From the NCBI RefSeq assembly GCF_904846215.1, contig NZ_CAJGZK010000002.1:124001-188000 (forward strand): DNA of 64,000 nucleotides, written 5' to 3'. Shown one piece after another: positions 40,799 through 49,509 of the stretch (position 1 is the stretch's first letter; the number at the start of each line of letters is the position of its first letter). The notes under the pieces were generated by a model. The model had not been told where the DNA came from and ran no database searches. It saw only the letters and a program-made list of their open reading frames with translations. The translations under genes were made by a program, and so were the position numbers. Source of the DNA: Psychrobacter glacincola (GTDB lineage Bacteria; Pseudomonadota; Gammaproteobacteria; Pseudomonadales; Moraxellaceae).

Positions 40799-41443
40799 AT
40801 GGCTTTGCGTCCCTTATCCAAAATCGACCACTTACTGCTTGGGGTAGACAAGGCATTGCGAGCGGTCGTACCGCATTCCAATCCGAGTACCCGCCCTTTA
40901 CCTGTGAGTAGTGATGATATCCCTGAGCTGAGTATCACAGAATCGCGGCACGTTGCAGGGCTGATGCGTATCAATCATACCGGAGAAGTATGCGCGCAAG
41001 GGCTGTACCATGGGCAAGCCTTTACGGCAAAAGACGATAATGTCAAACAAGCCATGCAGCAATCTGCTGAAGAAGAAGTCGACCATCTGGTCTGGTGTGA
41101 GACGCGACTAAGCGAGCTTGGTAGTCATCCGAGTGTGTTTACACCCTTATGGTATGGCATGTCATTTGGTCTTGGCGCAGTAGCGGGTGCCATCTCTAAC
41201 GAGTTTAGCTTGGGGTTCGTCGCTGAAACAGAGGCACAAGTTAGCGAACATCTACAAGATCATATTGGACAATTGCCGCCGCAAGATCAGCGCTCAAAAG
41301 AGATATTGGCACAAATGGATAGCGAGGAATTACATCATCGTGAGTTGGCACTTGCCAATGGTGGGGCTGCATTGTCTCCACCTATACGCCATACCATGCG
41401 CTGGATGGCAAACCGTATGAAAGCCACGGCTTATCATTTTTAA
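40799..41443 (+). CDS. coq7: 2-polyprenyl-3-methyl-6-methoxy-1,4-benzoquinol hydroxylase
   Basis: Coq7 is a di-iron monooxygenase in ubiquinone synthesis. The 214-residue protein carries the metal ligands in order: NHTGEVCAQGLYHGQ, EEEVDHLVWCE, ETEAQVSEHLQDH and DSEELHHRELA. AGGAG about seven bases before the ATG supports the start. The Coq7 form (rather than the flavin UbiF) is usual in Moraxellaceae and pseudomonads. It appears to be a single-gene unit. Confidence 0.95.
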   Translation: MALRPLSKIDHLLLGVDKALRAVVPHSNPSTRPLPVSSDDIPELSITESRHVAGLMRINHTGEVCAQGLYHGQAFTAKDDNVKQAMQQSAEEEVDHLVWCETRLSELGSHPSVFTPLWYGMSFGLGAVAGAISNEFSLGFVAETEAQVSEHLQDHIGQLPPQDQRSKEILAQMDSEELHHRELALANGGAALSPPIRHTMRWMANRMKATAYHF

Positions 41444-41592
41444 TTGATTTACTTTGACAAACATCATGCTGTAAAAACTGCCTCAGTAATGACTTTTAAC
41501 AATCCTACTACTGTTTGTATTGAGATTAATTTGCTAGGGTATAAAAATTGTACAATTTTGCCTTAACCACATGAATACGACATCGGCATCGT

Positions 41593-41647
41593 TATCAAGC
41601 AGCTATCAAGCAGCTATCAAGCAGCTATCAAGCAGCTATCAAGCAGC
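41593..41647 (+). repeat. 11-bp tandem repeat, five units
   Basis: The unit TATCAAGCAGC repeats exactly five times. A sixth partial unit (TATCAAGCA) is split by the adjacent MITE: its first TA is at 41648-41649 and the rest resumes at 41784. Copy number could vary between strains by slippage. Confidence 0.95.
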
Positions 41648-41649
41648 TA

Positions 41650-41783
41650 TAGTTAAAATATCTCAAAAACGCTACAGTGCTGCTGGTATAAATTTTTTGC
41701 AGCCTCTGTCTGCGTAGGCACAGCAAGCAAGAAAAATTGATACCAGCAGTACTTGATGTATCGATATTGATTTTCTCTGACTA
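41650..41783 (+). mobile_element. MITE-like element copy 6 (134 bp), inserted in a tandem repeat
   Basis: It begins TAGTTAAAATATC, ends TTCTCTGACTA, with flanking TA at 41648-41649 and 41784-41785. Removing the element and one TA restores AGCTATCAAGCA, exactly the tandem repeat phase. This shows directly that insertion duplicated a TA. The arms GCTGGTAT and ATACCAGC are perfectly complementary in this copy. Confidence 0.9.
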
Positions 41784-41852
41784 TATCAAGCAATGAATTT
41801 ATCAATACCGACCAAATAGACAAAATAACGATTAAATAAGGTAACTATCTTT

Positions 41853-43016
41853 ATGAACACCATCAGTCAACCGACCCACTCTCAAAAATCGCCTAAGGTT
41901 GCGACTTTAACCGCATTGGCTGCAGCTTGTGCCATGATGTTGTCTGCGCCTGTGAATGCCGCTGAAGTTGATGCTTCAGCGACTGCAAGTATTTCTGTGC
42001 CAAGCGCGATTGACTCAAGCAAACGAGTGATTCGTCTTGCTAGACCTAATGCGGCTGTCAGTGCTACTCAGGTGGCAACCACTAGTCAACCAGAAGTGGC
42101 AACAAGTACTGCTGCACAAGTGAGTGCTCAAGCAAATATTAATGCCAATCAACAAAGCAATGCTCAAGTTACTAGTTCTCAAGTTACCAATGCTCAAATC
42201 ACTAATACACAGCCCACTCGTGCACCTCAAAATCCTAGCCAAAATCAAGCAATCCAAGCCAACCAAAATGCTGAGCTTACAGGGACGACGCGAGTTTATG
42301 AGCGTGGACCAATGGTTGCAACGGGTATCGATTTACGTGGTGGTCAACTGCCAAATATCCCAACGCCGCAAGTGCAACTCTCAGACATCAGCTTTGTACC
42401 TACCATCTTGATAGCGCAGCAAACCGGTCTTGGTACCGACAAGTTGGATGTCAGCTTACTTGATGATTTTATTAAAGACACCTCACCCTATGCACGCCAT
42501 TATCCACCAAATTTCCCTAACCGCACCCAGCGTCATTATGCTCGTGAAAAAATCAAAGTATTAACCGATTGGATTGAGCCTTATGCCAAATTATCCAATG
42601 CCTCTTACGATGTGTTATTGCGTGCTGCTAAGCTAAATGGTATGGGTCGTAACTTAGACTTAGGGTCAGAATATACGGTACGTGGTGGGCAGTATATTGA
42701 CCGTGCCATCAAAATCAAACCCGATAGCGGCGAAGCCAACTTTATCTACGGCATGATGCTCTCAGAAGGCGGCGGTTTTAAAGAAGGTCAAAAGTATCTT
42801 GATCAAGCCGTCAGCTTAGGTTATACCGAAGCTGAGCAAAGCTTGGCACAATCGGATGTCTTGAGTGATCGCCGTGAAAAAGCGCTAGAGCGTTTGCGTC
42901 GTTTGGAACAAAAAGTCCCAGACAATACCGTTATCCGTCAGCAAATCAAGCTGCTCGAAGACGGTAAGTTTTACATTTGGGATTTGCCTGCATCAAATAT
43001 CAAACCAAATATGTAA
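41853..43016 (+). CDS. Exported protein with Q/N/T-rich linker and TPR-like C-terminus, function unknown
   Basis: The 387-residue protein has a signal peptide (about residues 1-36, ending MMLSAPVNAA). A low-complexity Ala/Gln/Asn/Thr/Ser-rich segment follows at about 65-145, with imperfect short repeats (SSQVTNAQITNTQ). The folded part starts near 150 (YERGPMVATGIDLRGGQLPN). Its C-terminal third looks like TPR or Sel1-type helical repeats (DSGEANFIYGMMLSEGGG, then GQKYLDQAVSLGYTEAE). I do not recognise the family. It is expected in the periplasm. AAGG is 12 bases before the ATG, a long spacing. Confidence 0.7.
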   Translation: MNTISQPTHSQKSPKVATLTALAAACAMMLSAPVNAAEVDASATASISVPSAIDSSKRVIRLARPNAAVSATQVATTSQPEVATSTAAQVSAQANINANQQSNAQVTSSQVTNAQITNTQPTRAPQNPSQNQAIQANQNAELTGTTRVYERGPMVATGIDLRGGQLPNIPTPQVQLSDISFVPTILIAQQTGLGTDKLDVSLLDDFIKDTSPYARHYPPNFPNRTQRHYAREKIKVLTDWIEPYAKLSNASYDVLLRAAKLNGMGRNLDLGSEYTVRGGQYIDRAIKIKPDSGEANFIYGMMLSEGGGFKEGQKYLDQAVSLGYTEAEQSLAQSDVLSDRREKALERLRRLEQKVPDNTVIRQQIKLLEDGKFYIWDLPASNIKPNM

Positions 43017-43410
43017 ATGAAATCCATTTTCACAAGATAACGTGTACAAAATACGTCATCACAAATAGTAAAAAAAACACTGAAAAAGCATCAATCTTGC
43101 GTCTTATTTTATATTGCGAACTTAACAATATAGAACAAAGGCGCTTTTTTGTGTCAATTGTCAATGCTCATTAAGAATGTCACATAAACTGTAGTCGTTC
43201 TCTTCGATTGATTTTTATGCAATACCCTATCCTTATCATCCAGTCTTGTCAGCTGTGCATTTTTCTCGAGCGTTATATCAATTAAATTTAACATTATTTC
43301 AGTATAAGGCAATAAATACGATAGTCGAAGTAATAAACTTCCGCTACACTCCTTCTAATATACGCTCTATTCAATAATACATTCCTGTCCATCATTCACT
43401 GGAATTACCT
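43017..43410. other. Spacer upstream of the lipoprotein hydrolase
   Basis: This is 394 bp of AT-rich DNA. I see no gene, repeat copy or strong terminator. It presumably includes the promoter of the next gene. Confidence 0.5.
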
Positions 43411-46035
43411 ATGATTTTCGCTGACCCTGTCCATAATGCGCCGACACCTACTCATAAAGATAAGACGCCTTTAGCTATGTTGGCACTAATATCAGCCATG
43501 GCCATATTGATATTGCCTGCTTGTAGTACTGTCTCTGTCAATAAACAGGCATCTGCCAAGACCATTTCGGCGCAGCGAGGTAATATCGTCACTGATAACA
43601 AACTCAGTAGTAATACCGCGTCATTGTTGTTGTCAGCAGGACTCAATGAGCAAGCCTGTATGCAGCAATTTGAGCTGTGCTTAACGCAGCTTGCTGACAG
43701 CATGCTCAATAGACACTACCGCCCAGCACTGGCCGCATTTTCAGAGCTGCACTATGCAAAAGCGCGCCAACTCGCTACCTCAGAAAGCTGTAGCAATGCG
43801 CTCGTCCGCCCGCCACTTGATCCTTATTATGCCAATGCACCGTTAGACGACGAGACTGCTAAGACGCAGCAGAGCAAAACCGAGATATGTTTAATCGACT
43901 ATCAAGAGCGGCTCTTTGACGCCATCAAATCCAGCTATACCTATTTATTCTATGACAGCCTAGCGCATGATTTTGAAGGAGCCGATGAAAAAGTAAGTGG
44001 CGGGCGGGCAAAAAACCGCATACCAAGCGATATCGATATTCAGACTCAAGATATTTACAATGCCGCCAGCAATGATGTTATTACTCAGCTTTATCAATCA
44101 ACAGGCGACATGAAACAATTGATGCGCAATGTAAAAGTAGAGCATCTTGCCACGAGCGCTAATACCAGCGCGCGTGATAGTAATGAGCTTGCCGTCAGTC
44201 CAGCCATTGCCAATAGTGTACCCGTTAAAGGACAGCCGACCGATCAAGTCAAAGTAATGAATGTGCAAGTAGACAACTATCATCTGAACGTCTATTTGCC
44301 AAATGAAAACAACTATCTTAAAAATGCCAATGAGAAAAACTCTGCGCTGGCAGACTTAGTGTCTACTTATGAGCTGCGCTTGTCGGGGCTAAACTCCATC
44401 AGCAAGCGACCGGGTTTAGGTATCAGCTTGGTGGCATCATTGGACGATCGCTACACTACCACTATTCGTCAATTACTGCTCTCTTCGCTCTCAGGTCAAC
44501 TCGGTCAAGAAGCGGCTAATGGCAAACTTGGCAAACTTGGCAACAATAGCGCAAGCAACGCCGCAAAAAATGCGCAAGAAGAAGATGCTAGCTTGCGCAT
44601 TTATCCTACTGGTCATCTGCTCATGACGGGGCTGATTAAACCTACGGGCACTAGTGTACTCGACACCCTAAGTAGTAAGCAGCTCGATATCCATTTATAT
44701 AATCCATATCGCAGCGAAAGCGCCTCTATCTTAGGCGATGACTATCCACTGGCCGCCAACTTCTCTGCCGGTTATGGGCTATGGTTGGCAGAAAATCAGC
44801 TCGATGGTGTCGGCTACCTAAATCTTATTACCCGCCAAAAAGAAGCCAGCCTGCCAAAACTTTTTATGCTTGAGCCTTATGATCCTAGCAAACGCGTGAT
44901 TATCATGCTGCATGGTCTGGCATCAAGTCCGGCAACGTGGGTCAATTTGACCAACGATATTTTTAATGATGATAAATTGCGTAATAACTATCAGGTATGG
45001 CAAATCTTTTATCCGACCAATCTGCCTATTTTAGAAAATCGCTATCAAATCCAAAAACTCATCACTGCTACTTATCAGCAAACAGATCCTACAGGGACAA
45101 ATCTTGCCAGCAAGAACAGCGTCATTATTAGCCATAGCATGGGCGGCATCATTGCTCGCATGATGTTGTCTGATGATAATTTGGCGAATAATTTAGATGC
45201 GTTAGACGATAATAGCTTATTAGCAAACAGCAGCCAGCGTCAGGTTGACGCCATGCTCAAGCAAGCCCTTACCAATAAAGAGCTACGCAACCGATTTGAA
45301 TTGAACGCGCTACCGCAGGTCGATACAGCAGTATTTTTGTCGTCACCTTTTCAAGGTACGGACTATGCCGATCGCTGGTTTACCCGTGCGTTACGCCGCA
45401 TTATTTATCTGCCGGTGGGCTTAGTAAAAACCGTTACGGACAATTTGGCGACCATTGCTATCAAAGGCGACTTGGCGAATAATCCTTTAGGGGCGCTGTA
45501 CCTGCAAAATGGTGCCAGTCAATTGAGTGACAAATCCTCCTTTATTCAATTAACCAAAGACATTAGCATCAACAAACGTATTACTTATCATTCAATCATT
45601 GCCAATAACGATGCCGATATCACAAGAGGTCTGGCAGCAATGCAACCGGAAGGCGTCAAGCTTGATTTATCGCAAGCAGTCATAGAGGATGACGATAGTG
45701 TGATTGAGACTGCCGATACCGGTAGTACCAGCAATGTAGAAAACTCAGATAATTTAGACGTTTCAGCTGCCGTAGTTGATGTAGAGACTGCAAAAGATGC
45801 GCCTGCTAAGACAGATACCTTGCCGGCTGAGGCACTGGTTGCTTCTGTTATCGTCAATGAAGAGATTAGCCAAGCATTAACCGAGCGTCTGTCAGATGGT
45901 ATCGTGCCCTACACCAGCGCGCATCTTGATGGTGCGGCGTCTGAGACGGTTATCAATGGCGGTCATAGTATCCAAGAAAATCCGCAAACCATTCTGACCT
46001 TACGGCGTATTTTGCATAAACAATTACAGCAATAG
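43411..46035 (+). CDS. Lipoprotein with C-terminal alpha/beta-hydrolase domain
   Basis: This 874-residue protein has a lipoprotein signal (LALISAMAILILPAC, lipobox LPAC at about 35-38). A long N-terminal half (about 50-490) is not familiar to me; it contains a Gly/Asn/Ala-rich stretch near 370-390. The hydrolase begins at VIIMLHGLASSPATWVN (oxyanion loop HGL at 501-503). The nucleophile elbow SHSMGG is at 574-579 (Ser576), the likely acid is Asp829 in LSDGIVPY, and the His is His852 in NGGHSIQ. The LSDGIVPYTSAHLDGA segment is typical of PGAP1-like esterases. A Val/Asp/Thr-rich acidic insertion separates the core from the acid. The substrate is unknown; a lipid or ester in the envelope is a reasonable guess. 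Confidence 0.82.
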   Translation: MIFADPVHNAPTPTHKDKTPLAMLALISAMAILILPACSTVSVNKQASAKTISAQRGNIVTDNKLSSNTASLLLSAGLNEQACMQQFELCLTQLADSMLNRHYRPALAAFSELHYAKARQLATSESCSNALVRPPLDPYYANAPLDDETAKTQQSKTEICLIDYQERLFDAIKSSYTYLFYDSLAHDFEGADEKVSGGRAKNRIPSDIDIQTQDIYNAASNDVITQLYQSTGDMKQLMRNVKVEHLATSANTSARDSNELAVSPAIANSVPVKGQPTDQVKVMNVQVDNYHLNVYLPNENNYLKNANEKNSALADLVSTYELRLSGLNSISKRPGLGISLVASLDDRYTTTIRQLLLSSLSGQLGQEAANGKLGKLGNNSASNAAKNAQEEDASLRIYPTGHLLMTGLIKPTGTSVLDTLSSKQLDIHLYNPYRSESASILGDDYPLAANFSAGYGLWLAENQLDGVGYLNLITRQKEASLPKLFMLEPYDPSKRVIIMLHGLASSPATWVNLTNDIFNDDKLRNNYQVWQIFYPTNLPILENRYQIQKLITATYQQTDPTGTNLASKNSVIISHSMGGIIARMMLSDDNLANNLDALDDNSLLANSSQRQVDAMLKQALTNKELRNRFELNALPQVDTAVFLSSPFQGTDYADRWFTRALRRIIYLPVGLVKTVTDNLATIAIKGDLANNPLGALYLQNGASQLSDKSSFIQLTKDISINKRITYHSIIANNDADITRGLAAMQPEGVKLDLSQAVIEDDDSVIETADTGSTSNVENSDNLDVSAAVVDVETAKDAPAKTDTLPAEALVASVIVNEEISQALTERLSDGIVPYTSAHLDGAASETVINGGHSIQENPQTILTLRRILHKQLQQ

Positions 46036-46536
46036 CTTTAACTGAATAACAGTCTGGTCAATTTCACAGTGAATTTTTGACAATAGATAGCAAAAATACA
46101 TTATTAAAAAATGTTGTTTTATATTACGGTTATGTATCTATTGACAACCTTATTTAAACAATGACTATGATATGAATAGCACTCAATTACATTGTAAATC
46201 ATTTATGACCAACAGGTATCTGCTATGACTTCATAGCAACTTGCGCGCAAGCAGACTCAGGCGCATAATGCTGAAATAGAAAATATTTCAAGAATGCCAT
46301 AAAGACATATTTTATAGTTTATAAGGACATAAATTATTTACTTTAACTAAATAGTAGTGCTTAAATTATCATAGATAATGTGTTGTCTCAATGACAATGA
46401 TAGCCAGTTTACATTGACTATTGTTCGTAACACTTATTATCCTACTGACATCCGTATCGACGGACAGCTACGAACAATGATTTCAGCGTAACATGGAAGC
46501 AAGCGCTATTCAGCTAAAATATAAGGGTAACTGCTT
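46036..46536. other. Leader region of the bd-oxidase operon
   Basis: This 501-bp spacer is AT-rich and has no gene. Its end contains a nested inverted-repeat structure (46420-46478) described separately. No clear Anr/Fnr site (TTGAT-N4-ATCAA) was seen. Confidence 0.5.
46420..46478 (+). promoter_or_regulatory. Nested inverted repeat before cioA
   Basis: ATTGTTCGTA at 46420-46429 pairs perfectly with TACGAACAAT at 46469-46478. Inside, TCCGT-atcg-ACGGA (46451-46464) forms a second hairpin, flanked by CTG/CAG. The whole lies 58 bp before the cioA start. It could be a leader RNA structure, an operator, or a terminator-like element; no T-run follows, which argues against termination. Confidence 0.45.
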
Positions 46537-48060
46537 ATGTTCGCTACATTTATGATTGACCAGCTTGATGCGCTGATGCTTGCGCGTATCCAGTTCGCTT
46601 TTGTTATTTCATGGCACATTGTTTTTCCGGCTTTTTCTATCGGACTTGCCAGCTTTTTGACGGTTTTAGAGTTTCGCTGGTTAAAAACCGGTGAACCTAT
46701 TTATGCCGAAGTGTACAAGCACTGGGTAAAAATATTTGCCGTGGTATTCGGTATGGGTGTGGTATCGGGCGTGGTGATGTCCTACCAATTCGGCACCAAT
46801 TGGGCAGTATTCTCTGATAAAGCGGGTAACGTGCTTGGCCCATTACTTGCCTATGAGGTATTGACCGCCTTTTTCTTAGAAGCATCATTCTTAGGGATTA
46901 TGCTCTTTGGTTGGGGCCGCGTCAGTAAACGTATGCATCTTGCTTCGACGGCAATTGTCGCTATCGGTACGCTGATATCAGGTTTTTGGATTTTGGCTGC
47001 CAACAGCTTTATGCAGACGCCACAAGGCTTTATGGTTGGTGCGGATGGCCTACTTTATCCCACCAATTGGTTAGAAATCATTTTTAATCCCTCATTTCCC
47101 TATCGCTATGCGCATATGATGACGGCAGCTTTCTTGACGACTGCTTTTGTTATTGGTGGCATCGGTGCATATTATTTGCAATCCAAAAAACATGTCGAAC
47201 ATCGCAAACATGGTCGTGTCATGCTCGGTATGGCGATGGTGATGGCGATTTTTGTTGCCCCAGCACAAGTACTTATCGGCGACATGCATGGGCTTAATAC
47301 CTTAGAGCATCAGCCTGTAAAAGTCGCAGCGATGGAAGGGCTTTGGGAAAATGAGCGCGGTGCGCCGCTGGTATTATTTGGCATTCCAGACCAAAAAGCA
47401 GAAAAGAACCACTATGAGGTGAAAATACCTTATGTGTCCGGTTTAATTTTAACCCACTCATTTGATAAAGAAGTGAAGGGGCTCAAAAACTGGGCACCAG
47501 AAGATCGACCATTCGTTGCCATTGTCTTTTGGGCGTTTCGTATCATGGTTTCTATTGGTATGCTGATGGTATTGGTCGGCTTGTTTAGCCTGTATAAATA
47601 CTTTAAAAAACAACAGTTTAATTCTGACAGCATCTGGTTTCACCGCTTATGGATGATGATGACCCCGATGGGTTTTATCGCCCTGCTTGCTGGGTGGTTC
47701 GTCACTGAAACCGGACGTCAGCCGTGGACAGTTTACGGCGTTATTCGCACGGCAGAGAGTATGTCTCCGGTTGCGGCACAACAAGTGGCTACGACACTGA
47801 TTGGCTTTATTGTGCTGTATGTATTTGTATTTGGTGCGGGCAGTTTTTATATCTTACGCCTGATTGCTAAAGGTCCACAGCCTTATGAGAATCCTGCTGA
47901 TGATAACTTCTACGAGCACTCTATCACTGAAGGTCAAGGTCGTACCTTAAGTGGTGATAGCAATGCCAGTGAACATATGGAATCGAACTCAACTGAAAGC
48001 AATTCAGTAAAAGATCTTGATAAACCTGCCGATGACGTCGAAGATGGAGGGTTACGCTAA
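46537..48060 (+). CDS. cioA: Cytochrome bd-type quinol oxidase subunit I (cyanide-insensitive type)
   Basis: Subunit I of a terminal quinol oxidase in the inner membrane, 507 residues with about nine helices. The heme ligand His27 is in FVISWHIVFP and a second His in RYAHMMTAAF; GRQPWTVYGVIRTAESMSP is the conserved quinol-oxidase segment. The Q-loop is short: after LFGIPDQKAEKNHYEVKIPY it reaches the next helix within about 55 residues and lacks the long C-terminal Q-loop of E. coli CydA, which is the CioA type. A charged tail (about 455-507) is extra. AAGGG about ten bases before the ATG supports the start. cioB overlaps its stop. Confidence 0.94.
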   Translation: MFATFMIDQLDALMLARIQFAFVISWHIVFPAFSIGLASFLTVLEFRWLKTGEPIYAEVYKHWVKIFAVVFGMGVVSGVVMSYQFGTNWAVFSDKAGNVLGPLLAYEVLTAFFLEASFLGIMLFGWGRVSKRMHLASTAIVAIGTLISGFWILAANSFMQTPQGFMVGADGLLYPTNWLEIIFNPSFPYRYAHMMTAAFLTTAFVIGGIGAYYLQSKKHVEHRKHGRVMLGMAMVMAIFVAPAQVLIGDMHGLNTLEHQPVKVAAMEGLWENERGAPLVLFGIPDQKAEKNHYEVKIPYVSGLILTHSFDKEVKGLKNWAPEDRPFVAIVFWAFRIMVSIGMLMVLVGLFSLYKYFKKQQFNSDSIWFHRLWMMMTPMGFIALLAGWFVTETGRQPWTVYGVIRTAESMSPVAAQQVATTLIGFIVLYVFVFGAGSFYILRLIAKGPQPYENPADDNFYEHSITEGQGRTLSGDSNASEHMESNSTESNSVKDLDKPADDVEDGGLR

Positions 48061-49076
48061 TGTTTAACTTTGGTGACGTATTAGATTTACCTCTCATTTG
48101 GGGCGGCTTGATCGCCCTGTCCGTCTTCGTTTATGTGCTACTTGATGGTTTTGATTTGGGCTGCGGTATTTTATTTCCGTTTGCAGGCTCCGATAAAAAC
48201 CGTAGCCGCATGATGAACTCTATTGCCCCTTTTTGGGATGGTAATGAGACATGGCTAGTATTGGGCGGTGGTGGCTTGTTTGCCGCCTTCCCAGTCGCCT
48301 ATGGCATTATTATGACAGGGCTTTATCTGCCGGTAACCTTTATGCTGTTCGGTTTGATTATGCGCGGCGTGGCATTTGAGTTCCGTTTTAAAGCAACCTC
48401 ACACCGCTATGTATGGGATACCTTTTTCTTTATCGGCTCTGTGGTTGCTACCTTCTTCCAAGGGATTATGCTTGGCGCTTTGGTACAAGGACTTGAAGCA
48501 AGTAATCGTTTGTATACCGGTGGTCCTTTTGATTGGCTCACGCCATTCTCCATAGTTTGCGGTATCGCCCTGATTATCGGTTATGCGCTGCTTGGCTCGA
48601 CGTGGTTGATTATTAAGACTGAGCACAAGCTACAAGTGTGGGCACGCAAAGTCTCTGGTTGGATGCTGTCAGCGCTGGTGGTTGCGATGATTGTCGTGAC
48701 TGCCTTTATGTATTTCTCAGACATTGAGGCACTTGAAGGTTGGTTTAGTTTACCAGGGTTATTATATCTTGCACCGATGCCGATTATCGTCTTGGCGTTA
48801 TTTTTCTTTATGCGTAAAGATTTGATCTCAGAGCGTGAATATCGTCCGTTCTTATTGACCGTCGCGCTGTTTTTGATGGGTTATATCGGCGTGTGTTTTG
48901 CGATTTTCCCTTATATTGTGCCGTATCAGATGACCATTTATGAGGCAGCAGCAGCGGATACTTCATTATCATTTATGCTTATTGGTGCTGGTATTATGCT
49001 ACCCATTATTTTGAGTTATACCGCCTTTGCCTACTATACGTTTAAAGGTAAAACCGGTCACGAGCACATGTATTAA
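48060..49076 (+). CDS. cioB: Cytochrome bd-type quinol oxidase subunit II
   Basis: Subunit II of the same oxidase, 338 residues, the size of CioB (E. coli CydB is 379). The N-terminus LIWGGLIALSVFVYVLLDGFDLG and FWDGNETWLVLGGGGLFAAF are diagnostic. Its ATG overlaps the cioA TAA by one base, so the two are translationally coupled. A 38-residue third gene follows after 61 bp. Confidence 0.95.
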   Translation: MFNFGDVLDLPLIWGGLIALSVFVYVLLDGFDLGCGILFPFAGSDKNRSRMMNSIAPFWDGNETWLVLGGGGLFAAFPVAYGIIMTGLYLPVTFMLFGLIMRGVAFEFRFKATSHRYVWDTFFFIGSVVATFFQGIMLGALVQGLEASNRLYTGGPFDWLTPFSIVCGIALIIGYALLGSTWLIIKTEHKLQVWARKVSGWMLSALVVAMIVVTAFMYFSDIEALEGWFSLPGLLYLAPMPIIVLALFFFMRKDLISEREYRPFLLTVALFLMGYIGVCFAIFPYIVPYQMTIYEAAAADTSLSFMLIGAGIMLPIILSYTAFAYYTFKGKTGHEHMY

Positions 49077-49137
49077 TAGCTATTAAGCAGTATTCTATAT
49101 TCTAAGTTTTCAGGAGAACACTGTTTAGGAGAATGTC

Positions 49138-49254
49138 ATGAAAAATCTTAGTAAAAAGCAATCTCAATGGGCATGGTTTATTGGCTTATATATCGCAGGT
49201 TTTCTGACGATTTTTACCATTGCCCAGCTGATTAAATTGGCAATGGGCGTATAA
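49138..49254 (+). CDS. Small bd-oxidase subunit, DUF2474-like (CydX-type role)
   Basis: A 38-residue single-helix protein, missed by ordinary length cut-offs. It starts MKNLSKKQSQWAWFIGLYIA with a transmembrane helix at about 12-34. Trp-x2-Phe-x2-Leu-x4-Gly is the pattern of DUF2474 proteins that follow cioAB in other bacteria and stabilise the oxidase, like CydX in E. coli. AGGAGA lies five bases before the ATG, a strong ribosome site. Function is inferred from position and pattern. Confidence 0.85.
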   Translation: MKNLSKKQSQWAWFIGLYIAGFLTIFTIAQLIKLAMGV

Positions 49255-49280
49255 ATATTTGTTCCATTAGCCATTCATAA

Positions 49281-49320
49281 AAACCGGAGCGCTAATTTTT
49301 TATTAGCGCTGCGGTTTTTT
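49281..49320 (+). terminator. Terminator of the bd-oxidase operon
   Basis: The stem at 49281-49296 and 49302-49317 contains AGCGCTAAT/ATTAGCGCT and AAACCG/CGGTTT with one mismatch, followed by T-rich sequence. It starts 26 bp after the small subunit gene. Confidence 0.9.
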
Positions 49321-49359
49321 AATGGTGTTAATTCCCACTGAATTTTCCAGATAATGCTA

Positions 49360-49493
49360 TAGTCAGAGAAAAGTAATATCGATACATCAAGTACTGCTGA
49401 TATTAATTTTTCTTGCTTGCTGTGCCTATGCAGACAGAGGCTGCAAAAAATTTATACCAGCAGCACTGTAGCGTTTTTGAGATATTTTAACTA
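49360..49493 (-). mobile_element. MITE-like element copy 7 (134 bp)
   Basis: In reverse orientation: begins TAGTCAGAGAAAAGTAATATC, ends ATTTTAACTA, flanked by TA (49358-49359, 49494-49495). The arms are GTACTGCTGATAT and ATACCAGCAGCAC. It sits between the convergent bd-oxidase operon and murU. Confidence 0.85.
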
Positions 49494-49509
49494 TATAACC
49501 CATTGTTAA

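Larger units (their letters stand above)
41444..41852. other. Spacer with tandem repeat and MITE
   Basis: This 409-bp spacer downstream of coq7 contains an 11-bp tandem array (41593-41647) interrupted by MITE copy 6 (41650-41783). The rest must hold the promoter of the next gene. No coding sequence is seen. Confidence 0.6.

Noticed and set aside
46036..46536. Anr/Fnr operator before the bd-oxidase operon
   Set aside because: No TTGAT-N4-ATCAA match good enough to support it was found.
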